From a filamentous cyanobacterium CCP2 (lineage in GTDB: Bacteria; Cyanobacteriota; Cyanobacteriia; Elainellales; Elainellaceae), in assembly GCA_003003615.1 (NCBI GenBank), contig PVWD01000036.1, positions 1 to 32,958 of the forward strand: 32,958 nt of DNA, in the 5' to 3' direction. Made by a program: the position numbers and the translations under genes. Positions within the stretch are counted from its first letter, which is position 1. Each line of letters starts with the position of its first letter. Under the pieces are notes generated by a model that was not told where the DNA came from, ran no database searches, and was given only the letters and a program-made list of their open reading frames with translations. This document shows, one piece after another, positions 14,820 through 24,252 of the stretch.

Positions 14820-16484
14820 ATGCAACAACCATCATCCCCTGTTGGCAATGACGGTTCCGATCGCGATCGTGCGTATGACCTGATTTTGATAGGGTCTGGG
14901 ATGGGCGCGCTCACTGTTGCCAGCCTGATGGCGCAGCTACGGGGCAAACGAGTTCTGGTTTTGGAACGCCACTTCAAGGCAGGTGGTTTTACCCACGATT
15001 TCAAGCGACAGCAGTTCCATTGGGATGTTGGTATTCACTACATTGGGCAGATGGACGAAGGCTCATCAATGCGGCAGATATTTGATCTGGTGACGCAAAA
15101 GAGTGTGCAGTGGAACAAGATGCCAGAACCGTTCGAGCGGTTTATCTATCCAAACTTGACGTTTGATTTGTATGGTGATCCGAAACGATTTCAAGCTGAT
15201 CTGATTTGGCAATTTCCAGAGGAAAAGCGATCGATTCAGAAGTATTTTCGAGACTTGAAGAAAGCGGCAGCGGTTCTATTTCTACATACTTTGCAGGTGA
15301 ATGGGAATTGGCTGTTTAAACTAATCAGTTATCTAGCTGAACTTTGGAGCGGAATCGGGCTAGACCTAACAACACAGGATTATCTCGATCGCCATTTCAC
15401 CAATCCTCAACTAAAATCACTGTTGGTTTCTCAATGGGGCGATTATGGTATTCCGCCCAGGCAAAGCCCGTTTGCAGTTCATGCAACGCTTGTCACCCAC
15501 TATCTGAACGGAGGCTATTACCCAATAGGGGGTGCAGGAACGATCGCGCAAAGTGTTAAAGCAATTGTTGAAGGGCAGGATGGGCGGATTTTGCTCAATC
15601 GAGAAGTGACTGAAATTTTGATTGAGAACAATCGGGCGGTTGGAGTAAAAGTTTGCAAAGTGAATGCGTTAGCCGAGCGTGAAGAAATCTATTACGCACC
15701 TGTGATTGTTTCTGATACAGGAGCCGCAACCACCTATCTCAAGTTGATTCCAAGGACTTATCCAATTCCATTTCGAGCAGCATTGCAGCAGTTTATTCAG
15801 CAGCATTCATCCATTACTAACGTAACGCTGTATTTAGGTTTATCGAATGATCCCAAGACGCTCGGTTTTCGGGGTGAAAATCACTGGATTTATGAGGCGA
15901 TGGATCACAATCAAACCTATGAGCAGCGCCAGCAGTGGATATTCAGTGGCAAAGCCCCACAATGCTATTTGTCTTTTCCATCCTTGAAAGATCCACATGC
16001 AAGGGCACACACCGCAGAAATGGTCGCCTGGGTGGATTACGACGCATTCACGCAATGGAAAACACAACCCTGGCTGCATCGCGATGGAAATTATCAGCAA
16101 TTAAAAGAACGCATCAGTCAAACCCTGATTCAACAGGTCGATCGCCATTACCCAGGTTTTGCCAAGCTCGTAACCTATCATGAACTCTCAACCCCGCTCA
16201 CGAATGAGCATTTCACCGGGCACTTTAAGGGCGGAATCTACGGCTTGCCCGCGATTGCAGAACGCCTTGCACCCCAAAACACTGCCTGGACAAAAGCTGA
16301 AACTCCAGTTCCCGGTTTGTATCTAACGGGTGCAGATCTGTACATGGGCGGCATTGTGCCTGCAATATTAGCCGGAATCATAACCGTGAGTTGTCTTCCG
16401 GATGGCATTTCGCTGCCACAAGTGTTTGTAACTGCGTCAAAGCAACAGAAGCGCGATCGCTTAAATAAGCCGAAGTCTACTTGA
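14820..16484 (+). CDS. FAD-dependent oxidoreductase of the CrtI/RetSat (retinol saturase-like) family
   Basis: A 554-residue flavoprotein. The ATG at 14820 is chosen because a strong AAAGGAGG (14807-14814) sits 5 nt before it; the earlier in-frame ATG at 14802 would put that site inside the coding region. A dinucleotide-binding GSGMGALT motif near the N-terminus is followed by LVLERHFKAGG and by FHWDVGIHYIGQM, a signature I associate with all-trans-retinol 13,14-reductases and carotenoid desaturase/isomerase relatives. A C-terminal FAD motif reads PGLYLTGADLYMGGIVPAILAG. It lies between pflB and pflA on the same strand. The substrate is unknown; a carotenoid or other polyene is likely, and a direct role in fermentation is not obvious. 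Confidence 0.82.
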   Translation: MQQPSSPVGNDGSDRDRAYDLILIGSGMGALTVASLMAQLRGKRVLVLERHFKAGGFTHDFKRQQFHWDVGIHYIGQMDEGSSMRQIFDLVTQKSVQWNKMPEPFERFIYPNLTFDLYGDPKRFQADLIWQFPEEKRSIQKYFRDLKKAAAVLFLHTLQVNGNWLFKLISYLAELWSGIGLDLTTQDYLDRHFTNPQLKSLLVSQWGDYGIPPRQSPFAVHATLVTHYLNGGYYPIGGAGTIAQSVKAIVEGQDGRILLNREVTEILIENNRAVGVKVCKVNALAEREEIYYAPVIVSDTGAATTYLKLIPRTYPIPFRAALQQFIQQHSSITNVTLYLGLSNDPKTLGFRGENHWIYEAMDHNQTYEQRQQWIFSGKAPQCYLSFPSLKDPHARAHTAEMVAWVDYDAFTQWKTQPWLHRDGNYQQLKERISQTLIQQVDRHYPGFAKLVTYHELSTPLTNEHFTGHFKGGIYGLPAIAERLAPQNTAWTKAETPVPGLYLTGADLYMGGIVPAILAGIITVSCLPDGISLPQVFVTASKQQKRDRLNKPKST

Positions 16485-16593
16485 CTTGCCCATTGTGAAT
16501 TACACCATGATTTAAGCGGTTTTTTGTCAAATTGCTGGCATCTCATACTCATGATTATGGGACACTGTCTAATATTTCTGACATTCGCGAACC

Positions 16594-16628
16594 CTCTTCA
16601 CAAGTTCCTCAGATTCTTTGCCTATAAC
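16594..16628 (+). promoter_or_regulatory. pflA-adhE promoter with second copy of the direct-repeat element
   Basis: The element reads CTCTTCA (16594-16600), CAAG, TTCCTCA (16605-16611), then TATAAC (16623-16628) as the -10 box. The block TCACAAGTTCC is identical to that before pflB and the distance to the TATAA is the same. It lies about 50 bp upstream of the pflA ATG, so it would start a pflA-adhE-synthetase transcript. Confidence 0.65.
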
Positions 16629-16678
16629 CAAAGTGAAGACAAAAAAGACTCGCCCAATCACGGCTAAAGGTAGTAGCG

Positions 16679-17443
16679 ATGCAAGTCTCACCATCCCACA
16701 TCTTACGTTCCACCAGTGTTCAAGGTTATATCCATTCGATCGAAACCTGCGGCACGGTAGATGGGCCAGGAATCCGGTTTGTTATCTTCACCGCTGGCTG
16801 TCCGCTGCGTTGTCTGTATTGCTCCAATCCAGATTGCCGTTACATAGAGAACGGTCAGAAAGCGACTGTTGATGAGTTGATGGAAGAGATTCAGAAATAC
16901 ACCGCCTACATGAATGCCTCTGGAGGTGGCGTGACGGTGAGCGGTGGAGAGCCATTGTACCAACCACATTTTGTTGCAGAGATTTTTAGACGCTGCAAAG
17001 CATTGGGTCTTCACACGGCTCTGGATACGTCTGGATACTGTGACTTGCAGATAGCAAAACCTGTGATTGAGCAAGCCGATTTGGTGTTGCTGGATATCAA
17101 ATCCTTTGAGCCTGACATTTACACCAAAGTCACCAGCGTTTCACTGGAGCCAACCTTGGCGATCGCCAACTACCTGAATCAGATCAATAAACCAACCTGG
17201 ATTCGATTTGTGTTAGTTCCCGGTCTAACTGATGCAACCCACAATGTTGCAGGATTGGCTGATTTTGTGGCAACGCTGACAAATGTTGAGAAGGTAGAAA
17301 TCTTACCGTTTCACAAAATGGGCGAATACAAGTGGGAGCAATTGGGCTATGAATACCAGCTCAAAGAGACGCAACCTCCCACGCCAGAGCAAGTGCAGGC
17401 GGCGCAGGCGATTTTTCGCAGTCGCGGAATCAACGTAGTCTGA
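16679..17443 (+). CDS. pflA: Pyruvate formate-lyase activating enzyme (radical SAM)
   Basis: This 254-residue enzyme uses S-adenosylmethionine and a [4Fe-4S] cluster to make the glycyl radical on PflB. The cluster cysteines are C41, C45 and C48 in GCPLRCLYCSN. The SAM-binding GGVTVSGGEPLYQP stretch and the DTSGYC strand follow, then LLDIKSF. DGPGIRFVIF just before the cysteines is typical of PflA. The length is normal for the family. An AAAGGTAG lies 6 to 8 nt before the ATG. An earlier in-frame opening is not supported. It is followed at 62 bp by adhE. Confidence 0.96.
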   Translation: MQVSPSHILRSTSVQGYIHSIETCGTVDGPGIRFVIFTAGCPLRCLYCSNPDCRYIENGQKATVDELMEEIQKYTAYMNASGGGVTVSGGEPLYQPHFVAEIFRRCKALGLHTALDTSGYCDLQIAKPVIEQADLVLLDIKSFEPDIYTKVTSVSLEPTLAIANYLNQINKPTWIRFVLVPGLTDATHNVAGLADFVATLTNVEKVEILPFHKMGEYKWEQLGYEYQLKETQPPTPEQVQAAQAIFRSRGINVV

Positions 17444-17451
17444 ATTCAATG

Positions 17452-17483
17452 CCCCGTCTGCTCGCATCGGGGTTATTTATTTT
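17452..17483 (+). terminator. Possible attenuator hairpin between pflA and adhE
   Basis: CCCCG (17452-17456) and CGGGG (17468-17472) form a short G+C-rich stem with an 11-nt loop. A T-rich stretch (TTATTTATTTT) follows. The stem is short, so termination would be partial. It could lower adhE expression relative to pflA. Confidence 0.4.
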
Positions 17484-17504
17484 CACCGCCCAATGGAGAT
17501 GACT

Positions 17505-20201
17505 ATGAGAATTACCAGTTTACAAGATCTGAAAACACTGATTCAACAGGTTAAAACTGCACAGGAACAGTATGCAACCTGTTCTCAGGAACAAGTCGAT
17601 CGAATTTTCAAACAAGCGGCACTCGCTGCCAATACCGCCCGTATCCCGCTAGCGAAACTAGCCGTGGAAGAAACGGGAATGGGGGTAGTGGAAGATAAGG
17701 TGATCAAAAATCACTTTGCTTCGGAATACATTTACAACAAGTACAAACACGAAAAGACCTGCGGCGTGATTGAAGTAGATCAGTCATTTGGGATTCAAAA
17801 AATTGCTGAACCTGTGGGAGTCATTGCCGGAATTATCCCAGTGACGAACCCTACCTCCACTACACTTTTCAAGGCGCTGATTGCCCTCAAAACCCGCAAC
17901 GCGATTATCTTCTCCCCCCATCCTCGTGCGAAACGATCGACCGCTGCCGCCGCCAAAGTAGTGTTAGAGGCAGCGATCGCCGCCGGTGCACCCGAACACC
18001 TGATTGGCTGGATTGACGAACCCACTGTAGAACTCTCACAAGCGTTAATGCAGCATCCCGATATCAAGCTGATTCTGGCAACAGGTGGGCCGGGTATGGT
18101 GAAAGCCGCTTACTCATCGGGACATCCTTCCTTGGGCGTTGGTGCAGGCAACACGCCAGCAGTGATTGATGCCACCGCAGATATTCAAACAGCAGTCAGT
18201 TCTATTCTGCTCAGCAAGACCTTTGACAACGGCATGATCTGTGCCTCAGAGCAATCGGTAATTGTGGTGGATTCCATCTACGAACAGGTGAAGCAAGAAT
18301 TCATCGATCGCGGCGCTTACTTCCTATCTCCCGAAGCGAAAGTGAAAGTAGGTGATGTACTACTGAAAGACGGGCATTTGAATCCAGCCATTGTCGGACA
18401 ATCGGTAGGAACGATCGCCCAACTGGCGGGGATTGGTCTGGTTTGTCTGGAGGATCAGAGTCAGCAGCGCAGACAAAGCGAGAGCCTCAATCCATTACCC
18501 TGCACTCTGCCCAAAGTGTTGATTGCTGAGGTCGAAGCGATCGGGGTTAGCGAACCGTTTGCCTACGAAAAACTATCACCTGTGCTGGCGATGTATCGAG
18601 CCAGCAGCTTTCATGATGCGGTGCAGAAAGCAGAACAACTGGTAGAATTTGGAGGACAGGGACATACCTCTGTGCTGTACATCAATCCAGCAAATTGGGA
18701 TGACATTGCCTATTTCAAGCACGCGGTCAAAACATCACGGGTGTTGATTAATACTCCGTCTTCTCAAGGGGCGATCGGCGACCTCTACAACTTCAAGCTT
18801 GATCCATCCTTGACGCTGGGCTGTGGCACCTGGGGCGGTAACACGGTATCCGATAATGTCACACCCCATCACCTGCTCAATATCAAAACCGTGTCCGAGC
18901 GGCGGGAAAATATGCTGTGGTTCCGCGTACCACCGAAAATCTATTTTAAGTCTAGCTGTCTACCTGTAGCGTTGCGTGAGTTAGCCGGTAAACAGCGGGC
19001 CTTTATCATCACTGATAAACCCTTATTCGATCTAGGTTTGGTTGACAAACTAACCACCGTTTTGGATGAGATCGGAGTCAAACATGATGTCTTTCATGAT
19101 GTCGAACCTGATCCAACTTTGACGAATGTCAACAAAGGCTTAGAGTTACTGCGGAGTTATCAACCGGATGTGATTATTGCGATCGGCGGCGGTTCTCCGA
19201 TGGATGCAGCAAAAGTTATGTGGTTGATGTATGAACATCCAGAAGTAGAGTTTGAAGGCTTGGCAACCCGGTTCATGGATATTCGCAAGCGGGTGTATGA
19301 GCTACCGCCTCTGGGACAGAAAGCCCTGCTGGTGGCAATTCCTACGACCTCCGGTACAGGGTCAGAGGTGACACCGTTTGCTGTTGTCACTGATGAGAAA
19401 GCAGGCATCAAATATCCTCTGGCGGATTACGCCCTCACGCCGAGTATGGCGATCGTCGATCCAGAACTGGTGCTGAATATGCCCAAAAAATTGACGGCTT
19501 ATGGCGGCATTGATGCGTTGACCCATGCCCTGGAATCTTATGTCTCTGTGCTAGCGACTGAATTTACAGAAGGGTTGGCGCTGGAAGCGATCGCCCTCCT
19601 CTTCCAGTATTTGCCTCGCGCCTACAACAAGGGTGCAACCGATCCAGAGGCACGGGAGAAAGTTCACTATGCCGCGACGATCGCTGGCATGGCCTTTGCC
19701 AATGCTTTCCTGGGTGTCTGTCACTCCATGGCGCACAAATTAGGCTCAACCTTCCATGTGCCGCACGGATTGGCGAATGCTTTGATGATTTCCCATGTGA
19801 TTCGCTACAATGCCACCGATATTCCCTTCAAGCAAGCGATCTTCCCACAGTACAAGTATCCTCATGCTAAAGAACGCTACGCCCAGATTGCCGATCATTT
19901 GCGCCTGGGTGGAGATACGCCGGATGAAAAAGTAGAACGGTTAGTGGAGGCGATCGAACACCTGAAACATCAGCTTGAAATTCCTCGCACTATCAAAGAA
20001 ACCCTGTCCGATGATGAACAGAATTTCTACAGCAAAGTAGAACAGATGGCAGAACAGGCGTTTGATGATCAATGCACAGGCGCAAACCCCCGCTATCCAC
20101 TAATCCAGGATTTGCAGGAGCTTTACACGCTGGCGTATCTGGGTTGCCGAACGGAATCAGCGCTCTATTACCAGCCCGAAACGGTGCCTGTCCTGGCATA
20201 A
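17505..20201 (+). CDS. adhE: Bifunctional acetaldehyde-CoA/alcohol dehydrogenase
   Basis: An 898-residue two-domain enzyme reducing acetyl-CoA to acetaldehyde and then ethanol with two NADH. The N-terminal aldehyde dehydrogenase half has the catalytic cysteine in DNGMICASEQ. With the ATG at 17505 this is C246, the same number as in E. coli AdhE. This start also has a GGAG (17495-17498) 6 nt upstream, so I prefer it to the ATG at 17493. The C-terminal half is an iron-dependent alcohol dehydrogenase with AIGGGSPMDAAK for NAD and the metal histidines in CHSMAHKLGSTFHVPHG. AdhE usually forms spirosomes. The next gene starts 9 bp after the stop. Confidence 0.97.
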   Translation: MRITSLQDLKTLIQQVKTAQEQYATCSQEQVDRIFKQAALAANTARIPLAKLAVEETGMGVVEDKVIKNHFASEYIYNKYKHEKTCGVIEVDQSFGIQKIAEPVGVIAGIIPVTNPTSTTLFKALIALKTRNAIIFSPHPRAKRSTAAAAKVVLEAAIAAGAPEHLIGWIDEPTVELSQALMQHPDIKLILATGGPGMVKAAYSSGHPSLGVGAGNTPAVIDATADIQTAVSSILLSKTFDNGMICASEQSVIVVDSIYEQVKQEFIDRGAYFLSPEAKVKVGDVLLKDGHLNPAIVGQSVGTIAQLAGIGLVCLEDQSQQRRQSESLNPLPCTLPKVLIAEVEAIGVSEPFAYEKLSPVLAMYRASSFHDAVQKAEQLVEFGGQGHTSVLYINPANWDDIAYFKHAVKTSRVLINTPSSQGAIGDLYNFKLDPSLTLGCGTWGGNTVSDNVTPHHLLNIKTVSERRENMLWFRVPPKIYFKSSCLPVALRELAGKQRAFIITDKPLFDLGLVDKLTTVLDEIGVKHDVFHDVEPDPTLTNVNKGLELLRSYQPDVIIAIGGGSPMDAAKVMWLMYEHPEVEFEGLATRFMDIRKRVYELPPLGQKALLVAIPTTSGTGSEVTPFAVVTDEKAGIKYPLADYALTPSMAIVDPELVLNMPKKLTAYGGIDALTHALESYVSVLATEFTEGLALEAIALLFQYLPRAYNKGATDPEAREKVHYAATIAGMAFANAFLGVCHSMAHKLGSTFHVPHGLANALMISHVIRYNATDIPFKQAIFPQYKYPHAKERYAQIADHLRLGGDTPDEKVERLVEAIEHLKHQLEIPRTIKETLSDDEQNFYSKVEQMAEQAFDDQCTGANPRYPLIQDLQELYTLAYLGCRTESALYYQPETVPVLA

Positions 20202-20210
20202 TGAATTCTG

Positions 20211-23021
20211 GTGCAACTTATGCAAATTCCCATGTCCTCTGCGTCTGACCGCACCTGTGATAGTTTGCGCAGCGCTGCGCAACAACTCTATCGTTCAGAA
20301 CACCGTCCGCTAGATGCTATCTTTGCACCCAAATCAGTCGCCGTGATTGGCGCAACCGATCGACCCGGTAGCGTCGGGCGAATTGTGTTATGGAATCTGC
20401 TCAGTAGTTCCTTTGGGGGCACGGTTTACCCGGTCAATCTCAAACGGCATAGCGTTCTGGGTATTAAAGCTTATCCTACTATTGCCGATGTTCCAGAAGC
20501 TGTGGATTTAGCCGTGATTGCAACGCCTGCATCTACCGTTCCGAGCGTAATTCAGGATTGTGTAGATGCCAATGTGAAAGGGGCGATCGTGCTTTCTGCT
20601 GGATTCAAAGAGATCGGTGCAGCCGGGATTGAACTAGAACACCAGATGCGCGAACAACTGCAACGGGGTAAGCTACGGCTGATTGGGCCCAATTGCCTGG
20701 GGGTGATGAATCCTATCACCGGATTGAATGCTACATTTGCTAATGCGATGGCGCGTCCTGGTAATGTTGGCTTTATCAGTCAAAGCGGTGCGCTCTGTTC
20801 TGCCATTTTAGATTGGAGCTTTCGAGAAAATGTAGGGTTCAGTGCCTTTATCTCGATCGGCTCCATGCTGGACGTGAATTGGGGAGACCTGATTGACTAC
20901 CTGGGAGATGACCCCAACACCCACAGCATTGTGATTTACATGGAGTCGATCGGCGATGCCCGTTCCTTCCTGTCCGCCGCCCGAGAAGTGGCCCTGACCA
21001 AACCGATCATCGTTCTCAAGGCCGGTCGAACCGAAGCCGCTGCTCAGGCTGCCACATCCCATACAGGAGCCTTAGCTGGAAGTGATGCGGTTTTGGATGC
21101 GGCATTTCGTCGGTGCGGGGTGCTGCGGGTAGATTCCATCTCTGAACTGTTTGATATGGCAGAGGTGCTGTCCAAGCAACCTCGTCCCCAGGGCCCACGC
21201 CTGACAATCATCACAAATGCCGGCGGCCCCGGTGTGCTAGCTACCGATGCCTTACTCCAACATGGGGGAAAACTGGCCCAGCTTTCACAGGAAACCATCA
21301 CCGCCCTCAATCAGCAGCTTCCCTGCTTCTGGAGTTACCAAAATCCGATCGATATTTTGGGCGATGCCGACCCAGACCGCTATCAGCAAGCCATCCAGAT
21401 CGCTGCCCAGGACTCCGAAAGTGATGGACTACTGGTGATTCTGACACCGCAGGCGATGACTGATCCAACTCACACCGCAGAACGATTGAAGACATGGATT
21501 GAACATCGAAGTTCACATCAACTGGCCAAACCGATTCTTGCTAGTTGGATGGGGGATGCCGATGTGAGCCAGGGGGAATTGCTGCTCAATCAGGCTAGTG
21601 TTCCCACCTATCGCTTTCCTGATACGGCGGCTCGTGTCTTTAGCTATCTGTGGCAATTCAGCTACAATCTGCGCGGTATCTACGAAACTCCGGTTCTACC
21701 AACCGACAGAGCATCAGAAACCCCCGATCGTCCCCTGGTTGCAGCCGTCATTACTGCGGCGCGACAGGCAAATTGCACAATTCTCACTGAAGCGGAATCG
21801 AAACAAATTTTAGCGGCATACGGTATTCCAGTGGTGCAAACCTGCGTTGCTACCAGTGAATCCGCAGCGATTGACTGTGCCGCAGCGATCGGTTATCCAG
21901 TGGTTCTCAAACTGTTCTCCAAAACTATCACTCATAAGACTGATGTGGGAGGCGTACAACTCAATCTGGTTGATGCAGAAGCTGTGCGACGAGCCTATCA
22001 GACTATTGAAACTTCTGTATCTGAAAAAGCTGGAGCCGAACACTTTTTAGGTGTAACGGTACAGCCAATGGTGCAGTTAAATGGCTATGAGTTGATTATC
22101 GGCAGCAGTCTCGATCCTCAGTTTGGCCCCGTGCTGCTGTTTGGTTCTGGTGGAAAACTGGTCGAAGTGTTTCAGGATCGAGCGATCGGTCTGCCGCCTC
22201 TCAACTCGACCCTGGCACGACGGTTAATGGAGCAGACACACATTTATAAAGCGCTGCAAGGGGTACGAGGACAACGACCAGTCGATCTGGATGGGCTTGA
22301 GCAACTGTTAGTGCGATTCAGTCAACTTGTGGCAGAACAGCGCTGGATTAAAGAGATTGACATTAATCCGCTGCTGGTATCTCCAATGGGAACAAATCGC
22401 GATTCGTCCCTCTTAGCATTGGATGCCCGCATTGTGTTACACGATCCAGCCATTCGCGCAGATCAGCTTCCAAAGTTAGCGATTCGCCCCTATCCTACCC
22501 AATACGTAACTCCCTGGCAGTTCAAGGATGGCACTGAAGTGATTATTCGTCCAATTCGTCCTGAGGATGAACCATTCGTCGTTCAGTTTCATCAAACATT
22601 GTCAGAGCAGAGCGTTTATTTTCGCTATTTTCACCTGATCAAACTGAGTCAGCGGATTGCTCACGATCGCCTCACCCGCATTTGTTTCATTGATTATGAT
22701 CGGGAAATGGCACTGGTTGCAGATTGTCAAAATCCTGAAACTGGAACCCATGAAATTCTGGCAATTGGACGACTCAGTAAACTGCACGGAACCAACACAG
22801 CAGAATTTGCCATGCTGGTCAGCGATCATATCCAGAGACAGGGTTTAGGAACAGAGTTGCTGAAACGACTGTTGCAAGTGGGACGAGATGAGCAACTCGA
22901 TCGGATTACAGCAGAAATTCTCTCTGATAACTCCGGAATGCAGCGAGTTTGCGAAAAATTGGGTTTCCATATCTCTCGCACCGCAGATCCTTCAGTTGTG
23001 AAAGCGGAAACTCAGCTATAA
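20211..23021 (+). CDS. Fused ADP-forming acetyl-CoA synthetase (alpha+beta) with C-terminal GNAT domain
   Basis: A 936-residue protein. Order of domains: CoA-binding (~35-165, with [15 protein letters not shown]), succinyl-CoA-ligase-like (~170-490), ATP-grasp (~515-735, with [22 protein letters not shown]) and GNAT acetyltransferase (~770-925, with [13 protein letters not shown] for acetyl-CoA). The phosphohistidine of ADP-forming synthetases is present as H284 in [10 protein letters not shown]. In enterobacterial Pat/PatZ protein acetyltransferases, which share this layout, that residue is reported as missing. The enzyme may therefore make acetate and ATP from acetyl-CoA, and the GNAT domain may acetylate proteins. 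GTG at 20211 is the first start; ATGs at 20220 and 20232 are equally possible since no clear ribosome binding site is seen. Confidence 0.88.
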   Translation: MQLMQIPMSSASDRTCDSLRSAAQQLYRSEHRPLDAIFAPKSVAVIGATDRPGSVGRIVLWNLLSSSFGGTVYPVNLKRHSVLGIKAYPTIADVPEAVDLAVIATPASTVPSVIQDCVDANVKGAIVLSAGFKEIGAAGIELEHQMREQLQRGKLRLIGPNCLGVMNPITGLNATFANAMARPGNVGFISQSGALCSAILDWSFRENVGFSAFISIGSMLDVNWGDLIDYLGDDPNTHSIVIYMESIGDARSFLSAAREVALTKPIIVLKAGRTEAAAQAATSHTGALAGSDAVLDAAFRRCGVLRVDSISELFDMAEVLSKQPRPQGPRLTIITNAGGPGVLATDALLQHGGKLAQLSQETITALNQQLPCFWSYQNPIDILGDADPDRYQQAIQIAAQDSESDGLLVILTPQAMTDPTHTAERLKTWIEHRSSHQLAKPILASWMGDADVSQGELLLNQASVPTYRFPDTAARVFSYLWQFSYNLRGIYETPVLPTDRASETPDRPLVAAVITAARQANCTILTEAESKQILAAYGIPVVQTCVATSESAAIDCAAAIGYPVVLKLFSKTITHKTDVGGVQLNLVDAEAVRRAYQTIETSVSEKAGAEHFLGVTVQPMVQLNGYELIIGSSLDPQFGPVLLFGSGGKLVEVFQDRAIGLPPLNSTLARRLMEQTHIYKALQGVRGQRPVDLDGLEQLLVRFSQLVAEQRWIKEIDINPLLVSPMGTNRDSSLLALDARIVLHDPAIRADQLPKLAIRPYPTQYVTPWQFKDGTEVIIRPIRPEDEPFVVQFHQTLSEQSVYFRYFHLIKLSQRIAHDRLTRICFIDYDREMALVADCQNPETGTHEILAIGRLSKLHGTNTAEFAMLVSDHIQRQGLGTELLKRLLQVGRDEQLDRITAEILSDNSGMQRVCEKLGFHISRTADPSVVKAETQL

Positions 23022-23411
23022 GTTTCAACTCCGCTCTCCTCAATTATTTGACCGTTAAAGACAACCCTTGAGAACCAGGAATCATACTTATGCTAACCAC
23101 TTCTCCAACATATTGAACAGAGCCATTGAGGGATCAAGCAACGCTACTATTCCACGTTAGGATTTGGAGCGTTTGAGTCAGCACAGCATTTTTTGAGCTG
23201 AACAGCGCTTAGCTTTTTGCCTTGTCGTTCTAACTGCCGATACAGGCTAAAGGCTGCGACTCGATCGTCACCAAAATCAAAACGAGCTTTGGTTTGAATT
23301 TATAGAAGTAACTTGAGGAACTTGTGAGGAATACAAAAGTGATATTTAGCTGATCAAGATTGATCCTCAGCAGGTTTTTGCCACACACTCCTCTACAGTA
23401 AACAAATCCAG
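23022..23411. other. Gene-poor edge of the island left of the IS element
   Basis: About 390 bp with no intact gene. It contains the third copy of the direct-repeat promoter element on the minus strand (23299-23331) and a small inverted repeat GATCAA-GA-TTGATC (23352-23365). On the minus strand, from about 23300 to 23154, a 45-50 codon frame without a start (containing FGDDRVAAFSLYRQLERQGK) looks like a coding remnant that I cannot assign. Confidence 0.45.
23299..23331 (-). promoter_or_regulatory. Third copy of the direct-repeat promoter element, facing left, no intact gene downstream
   Basis: On the minus strand it reads TTCCTCA (23331-23325), CAAG, TTCCTCA (23320-23314), then TATAAA (23304-23299). 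Both half-repeats are perfect here, and the spacing to the -10 box is 2 nt shorter than in the pflB and pflA copies. Only a short unassigned frame remnant lies in front of it before the end of the synthetase gene. Confidence 0.5.
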
Positions 23412-23473
23412 GGTAGTGGACTAGACCTGTGGAAATGAGATAATCAAAGGGTTGTCTAGCCGAAGCTTTTGAA

Positions 23474-23764
23474 ATGGTGCTTGAACCAGTTCTTTGTCCT
23501 AGCTGTAGCAGTGATGAGGTAGTGAGACATGGGCGATCGAGTGAAGGCAAACAACGTTATAAGTGCCGCAATCGAGAGTGTTGCCGCTCCAGTTTTATTC
23601 GTGACTATAGCTACCGAGGATATCTGCCCCAAGTCAAGCAACAAATCACAGAGATGGCACTCAACGGCAGTGGCACTCGTGACACCGCTCGGGTACTCAA
23701 GGTTAGCCGCACCACTGTAACGGAAACGTTAAAAAAAAGATCGTCACCTGAAGTCGGTGAATGA
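23474..23764 (+). CDS. IS1-family transposase, InsA-like frame (zinc ribbon and HTH)
   Basis: A 96-codon frame. The N-terminus has a zinc-ribbon (CPSC...CRNRECC) and the RYKCRNREC segment of IS1 InsA. A helix-turn-helix (RDTARVLKVSRTTVTETLKK) that binds the ends follows. The frame reaches an A8 run at 23731-23738 and then reads out of frame to a stop at 23764. Joined to the next frame it would give a full IS1 transposase of about 250 residues. On its own it may act as an end-binding inhibitor, as InsA does in IS1. Confidence 0.88.
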   Translation: MVLEPVLCPSCSSDEVVRHGRSSEGKQRYKCRNRECCRSSFIRDYSYRGYLPQVKQQITEMALNGSGTRDTARVLKVSRTTVTETLKKRSSPEVGE

Positions 23765-24224
23765 AGCCCGTTTAGCAGCCCTGGAACCGACCCAAACGAT
23801 CGTTCATCTCTGCCAATGGCAGGACTTAGAGGCAGAAGCTGACGAGATGTGGAGTGATGTCAAATCAAAGCAACAACAACGGTGGTTGTGGCATGCGATT
23901 GACCATGCTACCGGGGAAGTCCTTGCCTATGTCTTGTCCCATCATCAGGATAGTGCTTTGCTGGAACTCAAAGCCTTGTTAGAACCGTTTGGCATCATGC
24001 AGTTCTACACCGATAATTGGGGTGCGTATCAACGGCATCTTGAACCTGCGTTTCACACGGTTGGTAAAACCAATACTCAAACGATTGAGCGCAAGCATCT
24101 CACTTTGCGAACAAGGATTAAGCGATTAGCACGCAAAACCATTTGCTTTTCTAAGTCCATCTGGTTGCATGATGTGGTCATTGGGTTATTCATCAACCGC
24201 TACGAGTTTGGTTTGGATATTTGA
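23733..24224 (+). CDS. IS1-family transposase, InsB-like DDE catalytic frame
   Basis: Open from 23733 just inside the A8 run; a GTG at 23757 is the first possible start inside it. All three catalytic acids are visible: D in DEMWSDVKSKQQQRWLW, D in YTDNWGAYQRHL, and E in TQTIERKHLTLRTRIKRL. The junction to the InsA frame requires a +1 shift or loss of one A. The -1 shift usual for IS1 would meet a TGA at 23749-23751. If the A-run were A7, the two frames would be one ORF reading LKKDRHLKSVNEAR. Confidence 0.88.
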   Translation, partial: KKDRHLKSVNEARLAALEPTQTIVHLCQWQDLEAEADEMWSDVKSKQQQRWLWHAIDHATGEVLAYVLSHHQDSALLELKALLEPFGIMQFYTDNWGAYQRHLEPAFHTVGKTNTQTIERKHLTLRTRIKRLARKTICFSKSIWLHDVVIGLFINRYEFGLDI

Positions 24225-24252
24225 ACCTCATCCACAGGTCTAGTCCACTACC

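Larger units (their letters stand above)
23412..24252 (+). mobile_element. IS1-family insertion sequence, 841 bp
   Basis: Perfect 22-bp terminal inverted repeats lie at 23412-23433 and 24231-24252 (both begin GGTAGTGGACTAGACCTGTG). Between them are InsA-like and InsB-like frames typical of IS1. No 8-9 bp target duplication is seen: the left flank ends CAAATCCAG and the right flank begins GAAAATATT. The right end cuts into a Uma2-type remnant. Identical ends suggest a fairly young element; lack of the duplication points to a deletion or recombination beside it. Confidence 0.92.

Noticed and set aside
16618-16872. Frame overlapping the start of pflA
   Set aside because: It reads the pflA start in another frame and has no family resemblance.
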